DNA of 64,000 bases, taken from Amycolatopsis pretoriensis (GTDB taxonomy: Bacteria; Actinomycetota; Actinomycetes; Mycobacteriales; Pseudonocardiaceae). Position numbers and translations under genes: made by a program. The notes under the pieces are model-generated. The model made no database searches. It worked only from the letters and a program-made list of their open reading frames with translations, and was not told the DNA's origin. Below, one piece after another: positions 16,086 to 25,074 of this stretch (position 1 is its first letter; each line of letters opens with the position of its first letter). Where the stretch lies: NCBI RefSeq assembly GCF_900107925.1, contig NZ_FNUJ01000009.1, forward strand, positions 62,001 to 126,000, written 5' to 3'.

Positions 16086-17830
16086 TCGGAAACCTGCAGC
16101 GTCTTCTGGACGCGCTCGAAGACGTCCTGCTGGCCCGCGCTCTCCTGGACCGCCGGGACCGTCACCGAGAGGATCCACAGGCTCGTCCCGGCCTGGACCA
16201 TCTTCACGAACGTCACGAGCGTGCCCCCACCGCCGTCGCTCTGGGGCTGTGCTCCGCCCTCAGCCAGGCGGTACGTCAGCGTCACCGTCTTGTCCTGCTG
16301 GGGGAAGGGGCCGTACAGCTGGAACGAGTCGTCCGGGTAGGACTGCCGCAGCCAGGCGACGTAGTCGTCGTACCCCTCGGACTGGTCGAAGTACTTCGCC
16401 AGCCGCTCCAGGCGCAGCGATCGGCGGCCGTCCGGGGAGACGTACTGGACGACCAGGCTCGTGCCGAACTTCGTGGTGTGCGGGGCGACGAACTTCTGCC
16501 AGCCCTCCGGCACGTCGAGGCCGTACTGGCCGCCGTCGTTGACGAGGTAGCTGCCGTTGCCGGTCTGGTGGACCAGGGTCGGCGGCGGCACCTGCGTCGG
16601 CCCGTTCGAGGTGGCCGCCGGCTCGGCGGCAGGCGGCAGCAGGGACTGCCCGCCGACCGTCCTGGCCAGCGCGAACCCGCCGCCCGCGGCCACCAGGAAG
16701 AGCAGGATCGCCACCGCGACGAGCACCGCCGTCGCCCGTGCGGTGCGCCGCCCGGCCCGCGGCGGCGCGACGAACAACGTCGCCGGTTCGGGGGCAGGCG
16801 AAGGTGACGGCGAAGGAGACGGCGTAGGCGGCCGCAGGAACGGCAGCGGACCCGGGTCCGTGGCGAGCTCGCTGCTCGACTCCTCGGACTTCTTCTCGGG
16901 CAGGACGGTCTTGATCACCTGCGTGTCGGTCGCGTCCGGCTGCGCGGACGTCTTCTTCCCGTCCGGGGTGCGGAACAGCTCCGGCCCGAACAGGTCGAGC
17001 GGCGTCTTCGTCTGCAGCGGGTAGAGCCGGTGCCGGACTTCGCGCAGGGTGATCCGGTCGCCGGGCTCCTTCTTCATCAACGCCGTGATGACGTCGGAGA
17101 GGGGGCCGGCCTTCGGCTTGGGCACCTTGCCGTTGACGACCTTGCCGACCGTCTCCAGGGGGTCGCCGTCGGCGTCGTACGGCGGTGCGCCCTCGACCGC
17201 GGCGAACAGCGTCGCCCCGAGGCCCCACAGGTCGGCGGCCGGGACGACCGCGCCGCCGGAGGCGACCTCGGGCGCGATGTAGGCGGGGGAGCCGAGCATG
17301 ATCCCGGTGCGGGTCATGGTCGCCTCGGAGACGTTGCGGGCGATGCCGAAGTCGGTCAGCTTGATCCGGCCGTCGCTGGCGACCAGGACGTTGCCCGGCT
17401 TGACGTCGCGGTGGGTGATCCCGGCGGCGTGCGCGGCCTCCAGCGCGGACGCCACGGCGATGCCGACCGCGGCGGCCTGCTCGACGGTCAGCGGCCCGTG
17501 GTCGCGCAGGATGTGCGCGAGGCTGCGCGACGGCAGCAGCTCCATGACCACGAACGGCTGGTCGTCCTCGCGGGCGACGTCGTGCAGGATGATCACGTTC
17601 GGGTGGGAGAGGACGGCGATCGCGCGGGCCTCGCGCAGCGTGCGTTCCCGCAGCTCGTCGGCCTGCGAAGACGGGATGCCCGGCGGCACCTTCATCTCCT
17701 TGACGGCCACCTGGCGGTGCAGGAACTCGTCGTAGGCCGACCAGACCGTGCCCATCGACCCCGAGCCCAGCACCGAGCGCAGCCGGTAGCGACCGGCGAC
17801 CAGTCGTGTCTCTTCACTGGAGGGGGGCAC
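16082..17830 (-). CDS. Membrane serine/threonine protein kinase (Pkn type)
   Basis: The 582-residue protein has an N-terminal Hanks-type kinase domain (about 14-270): P-loop GSGSMGTVW, ATP lysine K44 in VAVKE, HRDVKPGN catalytic loop, DFG, and SPAYIAPE in place of APE. A Ser/Pro-rich juxtamembrane stretch follows, then one transmembrane helix (about 375-400). An extracellular domain of about 180 residues ends the protein, without PASTA repeats. The topology suggests an external signal relayed to cytoplasmic targets. The start is GTG at 17830. It is divergent from mutA, 96 bases away, so the intervening DNA serves both promoters. Confidence 0.9.
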   Translation of the reverse strand: MPPSSEETRLVAGRYRLRSVLGSGSMGTVWSAYDEFLHRQVAVKEMKVPPGIPSSQADELRERTLREARAIAVLSHPNVIILHDVAREDDQPFVVMELLPSRSLAHILRDHGPLTVEQAAAVGIAVASALEAAHAAGITHRDVKPGNVLVASDGRIKLTDFGIARNVSEATMTRTGIMLGSPAYIAPEVASGGAVVPAADLWGLGATLFAAVEGAPPYDADGDPLETVGKVVNGKVPKPKAGPLSDVITALMKKEPGDRITLREVRHRLYPLQTKTPLDLFGPELFRTPDGKKTSAQPDATDTQVIKTVLPEKKSEESSSELATDPGPLPFLRPPTPSPSPSPSPAPEPATLFVAPPRAGRRTARATAVLVAVAILLFLVAAGGGFALARTVGGQSLLPPAAEPAATSNGPTQVPPPTLVHQTGNGSYLVNDGGQYGLDVPEGWQKFVAPHTTKFGTSLVVQYVSPDGRRSLRLERLAKYFDQSEGYDDYVAWLRQSYPDDSFQLYGPFPQQDKTVTLTYRLAEGGAQPQSDGGGGTLVTFVKMVQAGTSLWILSVTVPAVQESAGQQDVFERVQKTLQVSD

Positions 17831-17926
17831 CCCCTGATTGTGTCGTACCCGAATCCCCCCTGACTGCCTAGGGGCGCGACTAGAGTCACAGGTCGGACCC
17901 GGCCCGTGCCTCTACCATCACTGGGT

Positions 17927-19762
17927 ATGACTGAAGTGGCCGGTCCGGAGTCAGCGCCGATCTCCGAGCTCGACCTCGCGGCCGAGTTCCCGCGGGCGAC
18001 GCGCGAGCAGTGGCAGGAGCTCGTCGCCGGCGTCCTGCGCAAGAGCGGCAGGCTGCCGGAGGACTTCCAGGGCGCCCCGGAGAGCAAGCTCGTCACGCGG
18101 ACCTACGACGGGATCGAGATCCAGCCGCTGTACACGGCCGAGGACGTGCCGGGTGACGCCGGCTTCCCCGGGCTGCCGCCCTACGTGCGCGGCGCGCGGC
18201 CGGACGGCCAGGTCAGCACCGGCTGGGACGTCCGGGCCCGGTTCGCCGGCGACGACGCCCGCGCGGTCAACCGGGCGATCCTCGCCGACCTCGAAGGCGG
18301 CGTGACGTCGATCTGGCTCTCGGTGCCGCCCGCGTCGCTCGCCGACGCGCTCAACGAGGTCTACCTCGACCTGGCGCCGGTCGTCCTGGACGCGGGCGCC
18401 GGGTTCGAAGCCGCCGCCGACGCGCTGTTCGAGCTGTTCGCCGAGCGCGAGATCCCGGCGAGCGAGGCCACCGCGGTGCTGGGCGCCGACCCGATCGGGC
18501 TCGCGGCGCGCACCGGCTCGGCCGCCGACCTCGGACCGGCCGCCGCGCTCGCCGCGCGTGTCGCCGGGAAGTACCCGAAGGTGCGCACGGTCGTCGCCGA
18601 CGGCCTGCCGTTCCACGAGGCCGGCGGGTCGGACGCGCAGGAGCTGGGCGCGCTGGTCGCCGCCGGCGTCGCCTACCTGCGTGCGCTGACGGACGCCGGT
18701 CTCGACGTCGAGGCCGCGGCCGGGCAGCTCGAGTTCCGGATCGCCGCGACCGCCGACCAGTTCTCCACCATCGCCAAGCTGCGCGCGGCCCGCCGCCTGT
18801 GGGCACGGGTCGCCGAGGTGTGCGGCTTCTCCTCGCCGATGCGCCAGCACGCCGTGACGTCGCCGGCGATGCTGACCCGGCGCGACCCCTGGGTGAACAT
18901 GCTGCGCACGACCGTCGCCTGCTTCGGCGCCGGTGTGGGCGGCGCGGACGCGGTCACCGTGCTGCCGTTCGACGCCGCGATCGGCAAGCCCGACGCGTTC
19001 TCCGCGAGGATCGCCCGCAACACCCACGCGGTGCTGCTGGAGGAGTCCAAGCTGGCCGGCGTGGTCGACCCGGCGGGCGGCTCCTGGTACGTCGAGAAGC
19101 TCACCGACGACCTCGCGCACGCGGCCTGGGCCGAGTTCACCGCCATCGAGGGCGCGGGCGGCCTGGTCGGCGAACTCGCTTCGGGCGCCCTCGCCGGGCG
19201 GCTCGCCGAGACGTGGGAGAAGCGGTCCCAGCGGATCGCCACCCGCCGCGACCCGCTCACCGGCGTCAGCGAATTCCCGAACCTGACCGAGAAACCCGTG
19301 ACGCGCGAGCCGCTGGAGTCCCCTGTGGACGGTGGGCTGCCCCGGCACCGGTACGCCGAAGGCTTCGAAGCCCTCCGGGACGCTTCGGACGCGTACCTCG
19401 CCGAGCACGGCGAACGGCCGAAGATCTTCCTCGCCACGCTGGGCCCGGTCGCCGCGCACACCACGCGGGCCGGGTTCGCCGCCAACCTCTTCCAGGCGGG
19501 CGGGCTCGAGGTCGTCAACCCGGGCGCGACCGACGACCTGCCCGGCGCGTTCCGGTCGTCCGGCGCGAAGGTCGCCTGCCTCTGCGGCACCGACGACGCC
19601 TACGCGGCCCAAGCGGCCGAGGTCGCCAAGTCGCTCGGCGCCGAATACGTACTACTGGCGGGCAAGGGCACTCACGAAGGCGTGGACGCCAACGTCTTCG
19701 CCGGCTGCGACGCCCTCGACGTCCTGAACAGCCTGCACGCCAAGCTGGGAGTCACCCGATGA
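17927..19762 (+). CDS. mutA: Methylmalonyl-CoA mutase, small subunit
   Basis: The 611-residue beta chain of the heterodimeric, adenosylcobalamin-dependent mutase works with MutB to convert methylmalonyl-CoA and succinyl-CoA. The TIM-barrel half is recognisable (PPYVRGARPDGQ, FSARIARNTHAVLLEESKL, VDPAGGSWYVEKLTDDLA). The C-terminal flavodoxin-like domain lacks the DxHxxG cobalamin motif, as expected of the non-catalytic subunit. The ATG at 17927 is preferred over GTG 17906. TACCAT (17913-17918) eight bases before it may be the -10 of a leaderless or near-leaderless message. Its stop overlaps the mutB start (ATGA). Confidence 0.95.
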   Translation: MTEVAGPESAPISELDLAAEFPRATREQWQELVAGVLRKSGRLPEDFQGAPESKLVTRTYDGIEIQPLYTAEDVPGDAGFPGLPPYVRGARPDGQVSTGWDVRARFAGDDARAVNRAILADLEGGVTSIWLSVPPASLADALNEVYLDLAPVVLDAGAGFEAAADALFELFAEREIPASEATAVLGADPIGLAARTGSAADLGPAAALAARVAGKYPKVRTVVADGLPFHEAGGSDAQELGALVAAGVAYLRALTDAGLDVEAAAGQLEFRIAATADQFSTIAKLRAARRLWARVAEVCGFSSPMRQHAVTSPAMLTRRDPWVNMLRTTVACFGAGVGGADAVTVLPFDAAIGKPDAFSARIARNTHAVLLEESKLAGVVDPAGGSWYVEKLTDDLAHAAWAEFTAIEGAGGLVGELASGALAGRLAETWEKRSQRIATRRDPLTGVSEFPNLTEKPVTREPLESPVDGGLPRHRYAEGFEALRDASDAYLAEHGERPKIFLATLGPVAAHTTRAGFAANLFQAGGLEVVNPGATDDLPGAFRSSGAKVACLCGTDDAYAAQAAEVAKSLGAEYVLLAGKGTHEGVDANVFAGCDALDVLNSLHAKLGVTR

Positions 19763-21927
19763 GCATCCCGAACTTCGCCGGTCTGGACCTCGGCACGCCG
19801 TCGCCGGGCGACCGCGACGCCTGGGCCAAGGCCGTCCAGGAAGCCACCGGCAAGGGCCCCGACGCCCTGGCCTGGGAGACCCCCGAAGGCATCGGCGTCA
19901 AGCCGGTCTACACCGCCGCCGATCTGTCCGATGTGGACTTCCTGGACACGTACCCCGGCGTCGCGCCGTTCCTGCGCGGCCCGTACCCGACGATGTACGT
20001 CAACCAGCCCTGGACCATCCGCCAGTACGCCGGGTTCTCCACCGCCGAGGAGTCCAACGCCTTCTACCGGCGCAACCTCGCCGCCGGCCAGAAAGGGCTT
20101 TCGGTCGCCTTCGACCTGGCCACCCACCGCGGCTACGACTCCGACCACCCGCGCGTCTCCGGCGACGTCGGCATGGCGGGCGTCGCGATCGACTCCATCT
20201 ACGACATGCGCCAGCTCTTCGACGGCATCCCCCTCGACAAGATGTCGGTGTCGATGACGATGAACGGCGCGGTGCTGCCGGTGCTCGCGCTCTACGTCGT
20301 CGCGGCCGAGGAGCAGGGGGTGAAGCCGGAGCAGCTCGCGGGGACCATCCAGAACGACATCCTCAAGGAGTTCATGGTCCGCAACACCTACATCTACCCG
20401 CCGCAGCCGTCGATGCGGATCATCTCCGACATCTTCTCCTTCACCTCGCAGCACATGCCCAAGTACAACTCGATCTCCATCTCCGGCTACCACATGCAGG
20501 AAGCCGGGGCGACCGCCGACCTGGAGCTGGCCTACACGCTCGCCGACGGCGTCGAGTACATCCGTTCGGGCGTCGACGCCGGGCTGAGCGTCGACAAGTT
20601 CGCGCCCCGGCTGTCCTTCTTCTGGGCGATCGGCATGAACTTCTTCATGGAGGTCGCGAAGCTGCGCGCGGCGCGCCTGCTGTGGGCGAAGCTCGTGAAG
20701 GGCTTCGACCCGAAGTCGCAGAAGTCGCTGTCGCTGCGGACGCACTCCCAGACGTCGGGCTGGTCGCTGACCGCGCAGGACGTCTACAACAACGTCGTCC
20801 GCACCTGCGTCGAGGCGATGGCCGCGACCCAGGGCCACACGCAGTCGCTGCACACCAACGCCCTCGACGAGGCCCTGGCCCTCCCGACCGACTTCTCGGC
20901 CCGGATCGCCCGCAACACGCAGCTGCTGCTGCAGCAGGAATCCGGCACCACGCGCGTGATCGACCCGTGGGGCGGCAGCGCGTTCGTCGAGAAGCTGACC
21001 TACGACCTCGCGCGCAAGGCGTGGGGCCACATCAGCGAGGTCGAGCAGGCCGGCGGCATGGCCAAGGCGATCGACGCGGGCATCCCGAAGCTGCGCATCG
21101 AAGAGGCCGCCGCGCGCACCCAGGCGCGCATCGACTCCGGCCGCCAGCCCGTCATCGGCGTGAACAAGTACCAGGTCACCGGAGACGAGGACATCGAAGT
21201 CCTCAAGGTCGACAACGCCGGCGTCCGCACCCAGCAGCTGGAGAAGCTGCGGCGGCTGCGCGAAGAGCGCGATCCCCAGGGGACCGAAGACGCCCTGCGG
21301 CGGCTCACCGAAGGCGCCGGCAACGGCGGCAACCTCCTGGAACTGGCGATCGACGCGGCCCGCGCGAAGGCCACGGTCGGCGAGATCTCCGACGCGCTGG
21401 AGAAGATCTGGGGCCGCCACTCCGGGCAGATCCGGACGATTTCCGGCGTCTACCGCGAAGAGGTGGGTAAGTCGCAGAACGTCGAGAAGGCCCGCGCGCT
21501 GGTCGAGGAGTTCGCCGCGGAGGAGGGCCGCCGCCCGCGGATCCTGGTCGCGAAGATGGGCCAGGACGGCCACGACCGCGGCCAGAAGGTGATCGCCACC
21601 GGCTTCGCCGACATCGGCTTCGACGTCGACGTCGGCCCGCTGTTCTCCACCCCGGCCGAGGTCGCGCGGCAGGCGATCGAGGCGGACGTGCACGTCGTCG
21701 GCGTCTCGTCGCTGGCCGCCGGGCATCTCTCGCTGGTGCCCGCGCTGCGCCACGAGCTCGCCGAGCTGGGCCGCGAGGACATCATGGTCGTGGTCGGCGG
21801 GGTCATCCCGCCGCAGGACTACCCGGCGCTGCGCGAGGCCGGCGCGGCCGCGATCTTCGGGCCCGGCACGGTCCTCGCGGACGCCGCCATCGACCTGCTC
21901 GGCCAGCTGACGGCGCAGGAGTCCTGA
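19759..21927 (+). CDS. mutB: Methylmalonyl-CoA mutase, large catalytic subunit
   Basis: The 722-residue alpha chain binds substrate in an N-terminal TIM barrel (PTMYVNQPWTIRQYAGFST, SVAFDLATHRGYDSDHPRV, SISGYHMQEAGA). It binds adenosylcobalamin in the C-terminal domain, where KMGQDGHDRG supplies the cobalt ligand H605. It catalyses the radical rearrangement of (R)-methylmalonyl-CoA to succinyl-CoA, linking propionyl-CoA to the TCA cycle and supplying methylmalonyl-CoA for polyketides in the reverse direction. The start is set by the ATGA overlap with mutA. meaB follows three bases after the stop. Confidence 0.97.
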   Translation: MSIPNFAGLDLGTPSPGDRDAWAKAVQEATGKGPDALAWETPEGIGVKPVYTAADLSDVDFLDTYPGVAPFLRGPYPTMYVNQPWTIRQYAGFSTAEESNAFYRRNLAAGQKGLSVAFDLATHRGYDSDHPRVSGDVGMAGVAIDSIYDMRQLFDGIPLDKMSVSMTMNGAVLPVLALYVVAAEEQGVKPEQLAGTIQNDILKEFMVRNTYIYPPQPSMRIISDIFSFTSQHMPKYNSISISGYHMQEAGATADLELAYTLADGVEYIRSGVDAGLSVDKFAPRLSFFWAIGMNFFMEVAKLRAARLLWAKLVKGFDPKSQKSLSLRTHSQTSGWSLTAQDVYNNVVRTCVEAMAATQGHTQSLHTNALDEALALPTDFSARIARNTQLLLQQESGTTRVIDPWGGSAFVEKLTYDLARKAWGHISEVEQAGGMAKAIDAGIPKLRIEEAAARTQARIDSGRQPVIGVNKYQVTGDEDIEVLKVDNAGVRTQQLEKLRRLREERDPQGTEDALRRLTEGAGNGGNLLELAIDAARAKATVGEISDALEKIWGRHSGQIRTISGVYREEVGKSQNVEKARALVEEFAAEEGRRPRILVAKMGQDGHDRGQKVIATGFADIGFDVDVGPLFSTPAEVARQAIEADVHVVGVSSLAAGHLSLVPALRHELAELGREDIMVVVGGVIPPQDYPALREAGAAAIFGPGTVLADAAIDLLGQLTAQES

Positions 21928-21930
21928 CCC

Positions 21931-22926
21931 TTGCCGCGCAAGATCGACGTCACCGCCTACGCCAAGGGCGTGCTGGCGGGCGACCGCGGAACGCTGTCCA
22001 AGGCGATCACGCTGGTCGAGTCGCAGCGGGAGGACCACCGGGCGCTGGCGCAGGAGCTCCTGGTCGAGCTGCTGCCGTCGTCCGGCGGCGCGCGGCGGAT
22101 CGGGATCACCGGCGTGCCCGGTGTCGGCAAGTCGACATTCATCGACCAGCTGGGCACGGACCTGACCTCGGCCGGCCACCGCGTGGCGGTGCTCGCGGTC
22201 GACCCGTCGTCGACGCGCACCGGCGGGTCGATCCTCGGCGACAAGACGCGGATGGCACGCCTGGCGGTCGACGAACGGGCGTTCATCCGCCCGTCGCCGA
22301 CGTCGGGGACGCTCGGCGGCGTCGCGCGGGCGACCCGCGAGACGATCGTGCTGATGGAAGCGGCCGGCTACGACACCGTCCTGGTCGAGACCGTCGGGGT
22401 TGGACAGTCCGAAGTGACCGTCGCGAACATGGTCGACTGCTTCCTGTTCCTGACGCTCGCGCGGACGGGCGACCAGCTCCAGGGCATCAAGAAGGGCGTG
22501 CTGGAGCTGGCCGACGTCATCGCGGTCAACAAGGCCGACGGCGACCACGAACGGGACGCCAAGCGCGCGGCGCGCGAGCTTTCGGGCGCCCTGCGGATGA
22601 TCTACGGGCCCGAGGCGGCCTGGACTCCGCCGGTGCTGACCTGCAGTGGCCTGCACAACCTGCGCCTCGACGAGGTCTGGGGCGCGATCGAGCAGCACCG
22701 CGAGACGCTCACGGCGTCCGGCGAGCTGGAATCGCGACGCCGGCAGCAGCAGGTCGACTGGACGTGGGCGATGGTTCGCGAACAGCTGCTGAGTCGCCTG
22801 GCGGCGCATCCGGACGTGCGAACGGTCGTTCCGGACGTCGAACGGGCGGTGCGGGACGGTGAACTGACGGCTACCCTCGGTGCTCAGCGGATCCTCGACG
22901 CGTTCAATCCACCCGCTGGTGGCTGA
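21931..22926 (+). CDS. meaB: Methylmalonyl-CoA mutase-associated GTPase MeaB
   Basis: The 331-residue G3E-type P-loop GTPase protects and repairs methylmalonyl-CoA mutase and gates cobalamin loading. Walker A is GVPGVGKST (61-69); LVETVGVGQSE and VNKAD give the switch and base-recognition motifs. A C-terminal dimerisation arm starts near 270. The start is TTG at 21931 with AGGAG (21917-21921) nine bases upstream, three bases after the mutB stop. Position and motifs together make the assignment firm; it was formerly called ArgK. Confidence 0.95.
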   Translation: MPRKIDVTAYAKGVLAGDRGTLSKAITLVESQREDHRALAQELLVELLPSSGGARRIGITGVPGVGKSTFIDQLGTDLTSAGHRVAVLAVDPSSTRTGGSILGDKTRMARLAVDERAFIRPSPTSGTLGGVARATRETIVLMEAAGYDTVLVETVGVGQSEVTVANMVDCFLFLTLARTGDQLQGIKKGVLELADVIAVNKADGDHERDAKRAARELSGALRMIYGPEAAWTPPVLTCSGLHNLRLDEVWGAIEQHRETLTASGELESRRRQQQVDWTWAMVREQLLSRLAAHPDVRTVVPDVERAVRDGELTATLGAQRILDAFNPPAGG

Positions 22927-22975
22927 CGCCGGCGCGGTCCGCGGGCAGAATGCCTGGTGGCGGCGAAGGGATGAC

Positions 22976-23278
22976 ATGGCGAAACTGCGGGGTCTGGTCC
23001 TGGTGGGCGTGCTCGGCGCGGTGCTGTTCACCGCGTCGCCGGCGTCCGCCGAACCGGTGCGTCAAGCGTCCGTGGCGGTCACGGTGGCGCACGCGTCCGC
23101 CGCGCTCGTCCCGGTGCAGACCCAGCCGCCGGGCCCGGTCCTCGACCCGGCCCAGACCGACAAGGCGAACACCGAGAAGACGAAGAACAAGCTGATCGCG
23201 GGCGTCGTCGCCGTCGCTTTGCTCGGCATCGTCATCTGGGGACGGCGGATCCGTTCGAAGAAGGCGAAGAGCTCCTGA
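22976..23278 (+). CDS. Small exported protein with C-terminal membrane anchor
   Basis: The 100-residue protein has a signal peptide (1-25, ending ASA), a 45-residue Pro/Ala/Val-rich exposed segment and one transmembrane helix (about 73-89). A basic tail, GRRIRSKKAKSS, follows. This is type I topology, with the short domain outside the cell. No family was recognised. The ATG at 22976 has GAAGGG five bases upstream. It lies 49 bases after meaB and could be read from the mutA operon. A weak hairpin with TTTT follows at 23330-23352. Confidence 0.65.
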   Translation: MAKLRGLVLVGVLGAVLFTASPASAEPVRQASVAVTVAHASAALVPVQTQPPGPVLDPAQTDKANTEKTKNKLIAGVVAVALLGIVIWGRRIRSKKAKSS

Positions 23279-23329
23279 TGCGTTCGGGTGTGCCGAAGTA
23301 CTGCACGCCGTTCAACGCAGATCCGGTAC

Positions 23330-23352
23330 CGGCCATCTAGGACGGCCGTTTT
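23330..23352 (+). terminator. Weak intrinsic terminator
   Basis: CGGCC (23330-23334) pairs with GGCCG (23344-23348), followed directly by TTTT. The stem is only five pairs with a nine-base loop, so termination may be partial. The rest of the gap 23279-23475 shows no other clear signal besides the RBS of the next gene. Confidence 0.4.
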
Positions 23353-23475
23353 CGAGGCGCGCGTTGCCGCCTGCATGGTGCACGATCGTCTGCAAATGCG
23401 TACGACAGATCGATCGGCACGTTGCGTGACCCCAGCCGCTGCCCGGGTTACCCGTGTTGCGGGAGGAGGTGCGGC

Positions 23476-24777
23476 GTGACGGTGTTGGACTCACGACCGG
23501 ACGTTCCAGGCGACCCCCATGGGCGCATCATCAACCCCATGGAGGGGTCCGAGGCGCTCATTTCCGAAGCGGGCGTAAGCATGGCTCCCGTGGAGGACCT
23601 TGGTGCGGGCCGCGGCCCGTTCTGGCTCGACGACTGGCTGCGCGCCAACGCGACCGACGTGCTCGCCTGGCGCCGGCACATCCACGCGCACCCGGAGCTC
23701 TCGCGCCACGAGTTCGCGACCACCGAACTGATCGTCACGCTGCTGCGCTCGGTCGGGCTCAAGCCGTGGGTGCTGCCCGGCGGCACCGGTGTCGTCTGCG
23801 ACATCGGCAGCGGCGAGCGGTGCGTGGCGCTGCGCGCGGACATGGATGCGCTGCCGCTCACCGAGGCGACCGGGCTGCCCTACGCCTCGACCGTCGAGGG
23901 CGCGGCCCACATGTGCGGCCACGACGCCCACACGGCGATCCTGCTGGGTGCGGCCCGCGCGCTGGCCGGCGCGCCGGAGCTGCCCGGCCGCGTCCGGCTG
24001 GTCTTCCAGCACGCCGAGGAGGTCATGCCCGGCGGCGCGCTGGACATGATCGCGGCGGGCGCCCTGGACGGCGTCGAGCGGATCTACGGCCTGCACGTCG
24101 ACCCGCGGCTCGAGGTGGGCAAGGTCGGCATGCGCGTCGGCGCGCTGACCTCGGCGGCGGACCTGATCGAGTTGCGCCTGACCTCGCCGGGCGGCCACAC
24201 GTCCCGGCCGCACCTGACGGCCGACCTGGTGCACGCGCTGGGCACGGTGATCACCGGGCTGCCCGCGCTGCTCTCGCGGCGGGTCGACCCGCGCTCGGGC
24301 ACGGTCCTGGTGTGGGGCGCGGTGCACGCGGGCCAGGCGGCCAACGCCGTCCCGCAGGACGGCGTCCTGCGCGGCACCCTGCGGACCGCGGACCACGAGG
24401 TCTGGACGGCCCTGGAGCCGCTGGTGGCGTCGTCGGTGGAGTCCCTGCTGGCGCCCACGGGTGTCGGCTTCTCGCTGGACTACCGCCGCGGGGTCCCGCC
24501 GGTCGTGTCCGACGCGGACTCGACGGCGCTGATGCGCGCGGGCGTGGAGGCGGCTCTCGGTGAGGGCGCGGTGGCCGGCACCGAGCAGTCTTCCGGCGGT
24601 GAAGACTTCGGCTGGTACCTGGAACACGTCCAGGGCGCTTTCGCCCGATTGGGTGTCTGGCCCGGCGAGCCGGACCCGCAGTCCGACATCCACCGCCCGA
24701 CCTTCGTGCTCGACGAGCGAGCCCTGCTGTGCGGGGTCCGGACCCTGGTCCACACCGCTTTGACCACCCTCGCCTGA
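23476..24777 (+). CDS. M20-family amidohydrolase/peptidase (AmiA1/AmiB1-like)
   Basis: The 433-residue zinc enzyme has the M20D layout: WRRHIHAHPELSRHE at the start, RADMDALPL with the metal-bridging Asp, MCGHDAHTA with histidine ligands, and QHAEEVMPGG with the catalytic Glu. A lid/dimerisation domain contains GGHTSRPH. Relatives hydrolyse N-acyl or N-acetyl amino acids; the substrate is unknown. The start is GTG at 23476, because GGAGGAGGT (23462-23470) sits five bases before it. GTG 23482 and ATG 23539 are alternatives. A strong terminator follows. The neighbouring LpdA and GGCT genes recall the amiA1/amiB1 region of mycobacteria. Confidence 0.87.
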   Translation: MTVLDSRPDVPGDPHGRIINPMEGSEALISEAGVSMAPVEDLGAGRGPFWLDDWLRANATDVLAWRRHIHAHPELSRHEFATTELIVTLLRSVGLKPWVLPGGTGVVCDIGSGERCVALRADMDALPLTEATGLPYASTVEGAAHMCGHDAHTAILLGAARALAGAPELPGRVRLVFQHAEEVMPGGALDMIAAGALDGVERIYGLHVDPRLEVGKVGMRVGALTSAADLIELRLTSPGGHTSRPHLTADLVHALGTVITGLPALLSRRVDPRSGTVLVWGAVHAGQAANAVPQDGVLRGTLRTADHEVWTALEPLVASSVESLLAPTGVGFSLDYRRGVPPVVSDADSTALMRAGVEAALGEGAVAGTEQSSGGEDFGWYLEHVQGAFARLGVWPGEPDPQSDIHRPTFVLDERALLCGVRTLVHTALTTLA

Positions 24778-24783
24778 GCGGGG

Positions 24784-25064
24784 TTGTCCACAGCTTTTCG
24801 CACTTGTCCACAGGCCGTGAAACGGCCCTTCCCCTGATCGGGGGAGGGCCGTTTTGCGCGTCCGTGATCATGGCGGCAGACTGGACGGCGGCCTGGCTCC
24901 GGGAGCCCGGTCCACCTGCGCCTTTCCTTGTGCGGCAACGTGAATCACGTTCGCGTGAGAGCACGTCGAAGCGCGCGCGAGGGCCCGGGTGTGCGGGATC
25001 GCAGGGGTGCCGGTGGGGCTCGGCGGGGCGCCGTGGTAGCGCTCAGGCCGCCGAGTTGTCCACA
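24784..25064 (+). promoter_or_regulatory. Three identical DnaA boxes (TTGTCCACA) in one intergenic gap
   Basis: TTGTCCACA occurs at 24784-24792, 24804-24812 and 25056-25064, all in the same orientation. The first two start 20 bases apart, about two helical turns. This is the preferred DnaA box recalled for Streptomyces and relatives. The gap (24778-25074) also holds a terminator and a 15-base dyad at 24937-24951 (AACGTGA/TCACGTT arms). No dnaA, dnaN or AT-rich unwinding region is near, so this is not oriC; it could be a DnaA-titration or regulatory site. Confidence 0.55.
24821..24855 (+). terminator. Strong intrinsic terminator after the M20 gene
   Basis: AACGGCCCT (24821-24829) pairs with AGGGCCGTT (24845-24853). 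It extends through a T-G pair and CCCC/GGGG around the loop TGATC, and TTTT ends at 24855. It lies 43 bases beyond the M20 stop and just after the first two DnaA boxes. Confidence 0.85.
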
Positions 25065-25074
25065 GGGTGTGGAG

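Noticed and set aside
18799..21927. 1042-codon fused frame ending in MutB
   Set aside because: Its first 320 codons are an out-of-frame reading of mutA. The ATG at 19759 with the ATGA overlap and family length sets the true start.
19672..23031. 1119-codon minus-strand open frame
   Set aside because: It lies antisense to mutB and meaB, which have full family motifs. Its composition is that of a GC-driven shadow frame.
24784..25064. Replication origin
   Set aside because: Three DnaA boxes are too few, there is no AT-rich unwinding region, and dnaA, dnaN or gyrase genes are absent.
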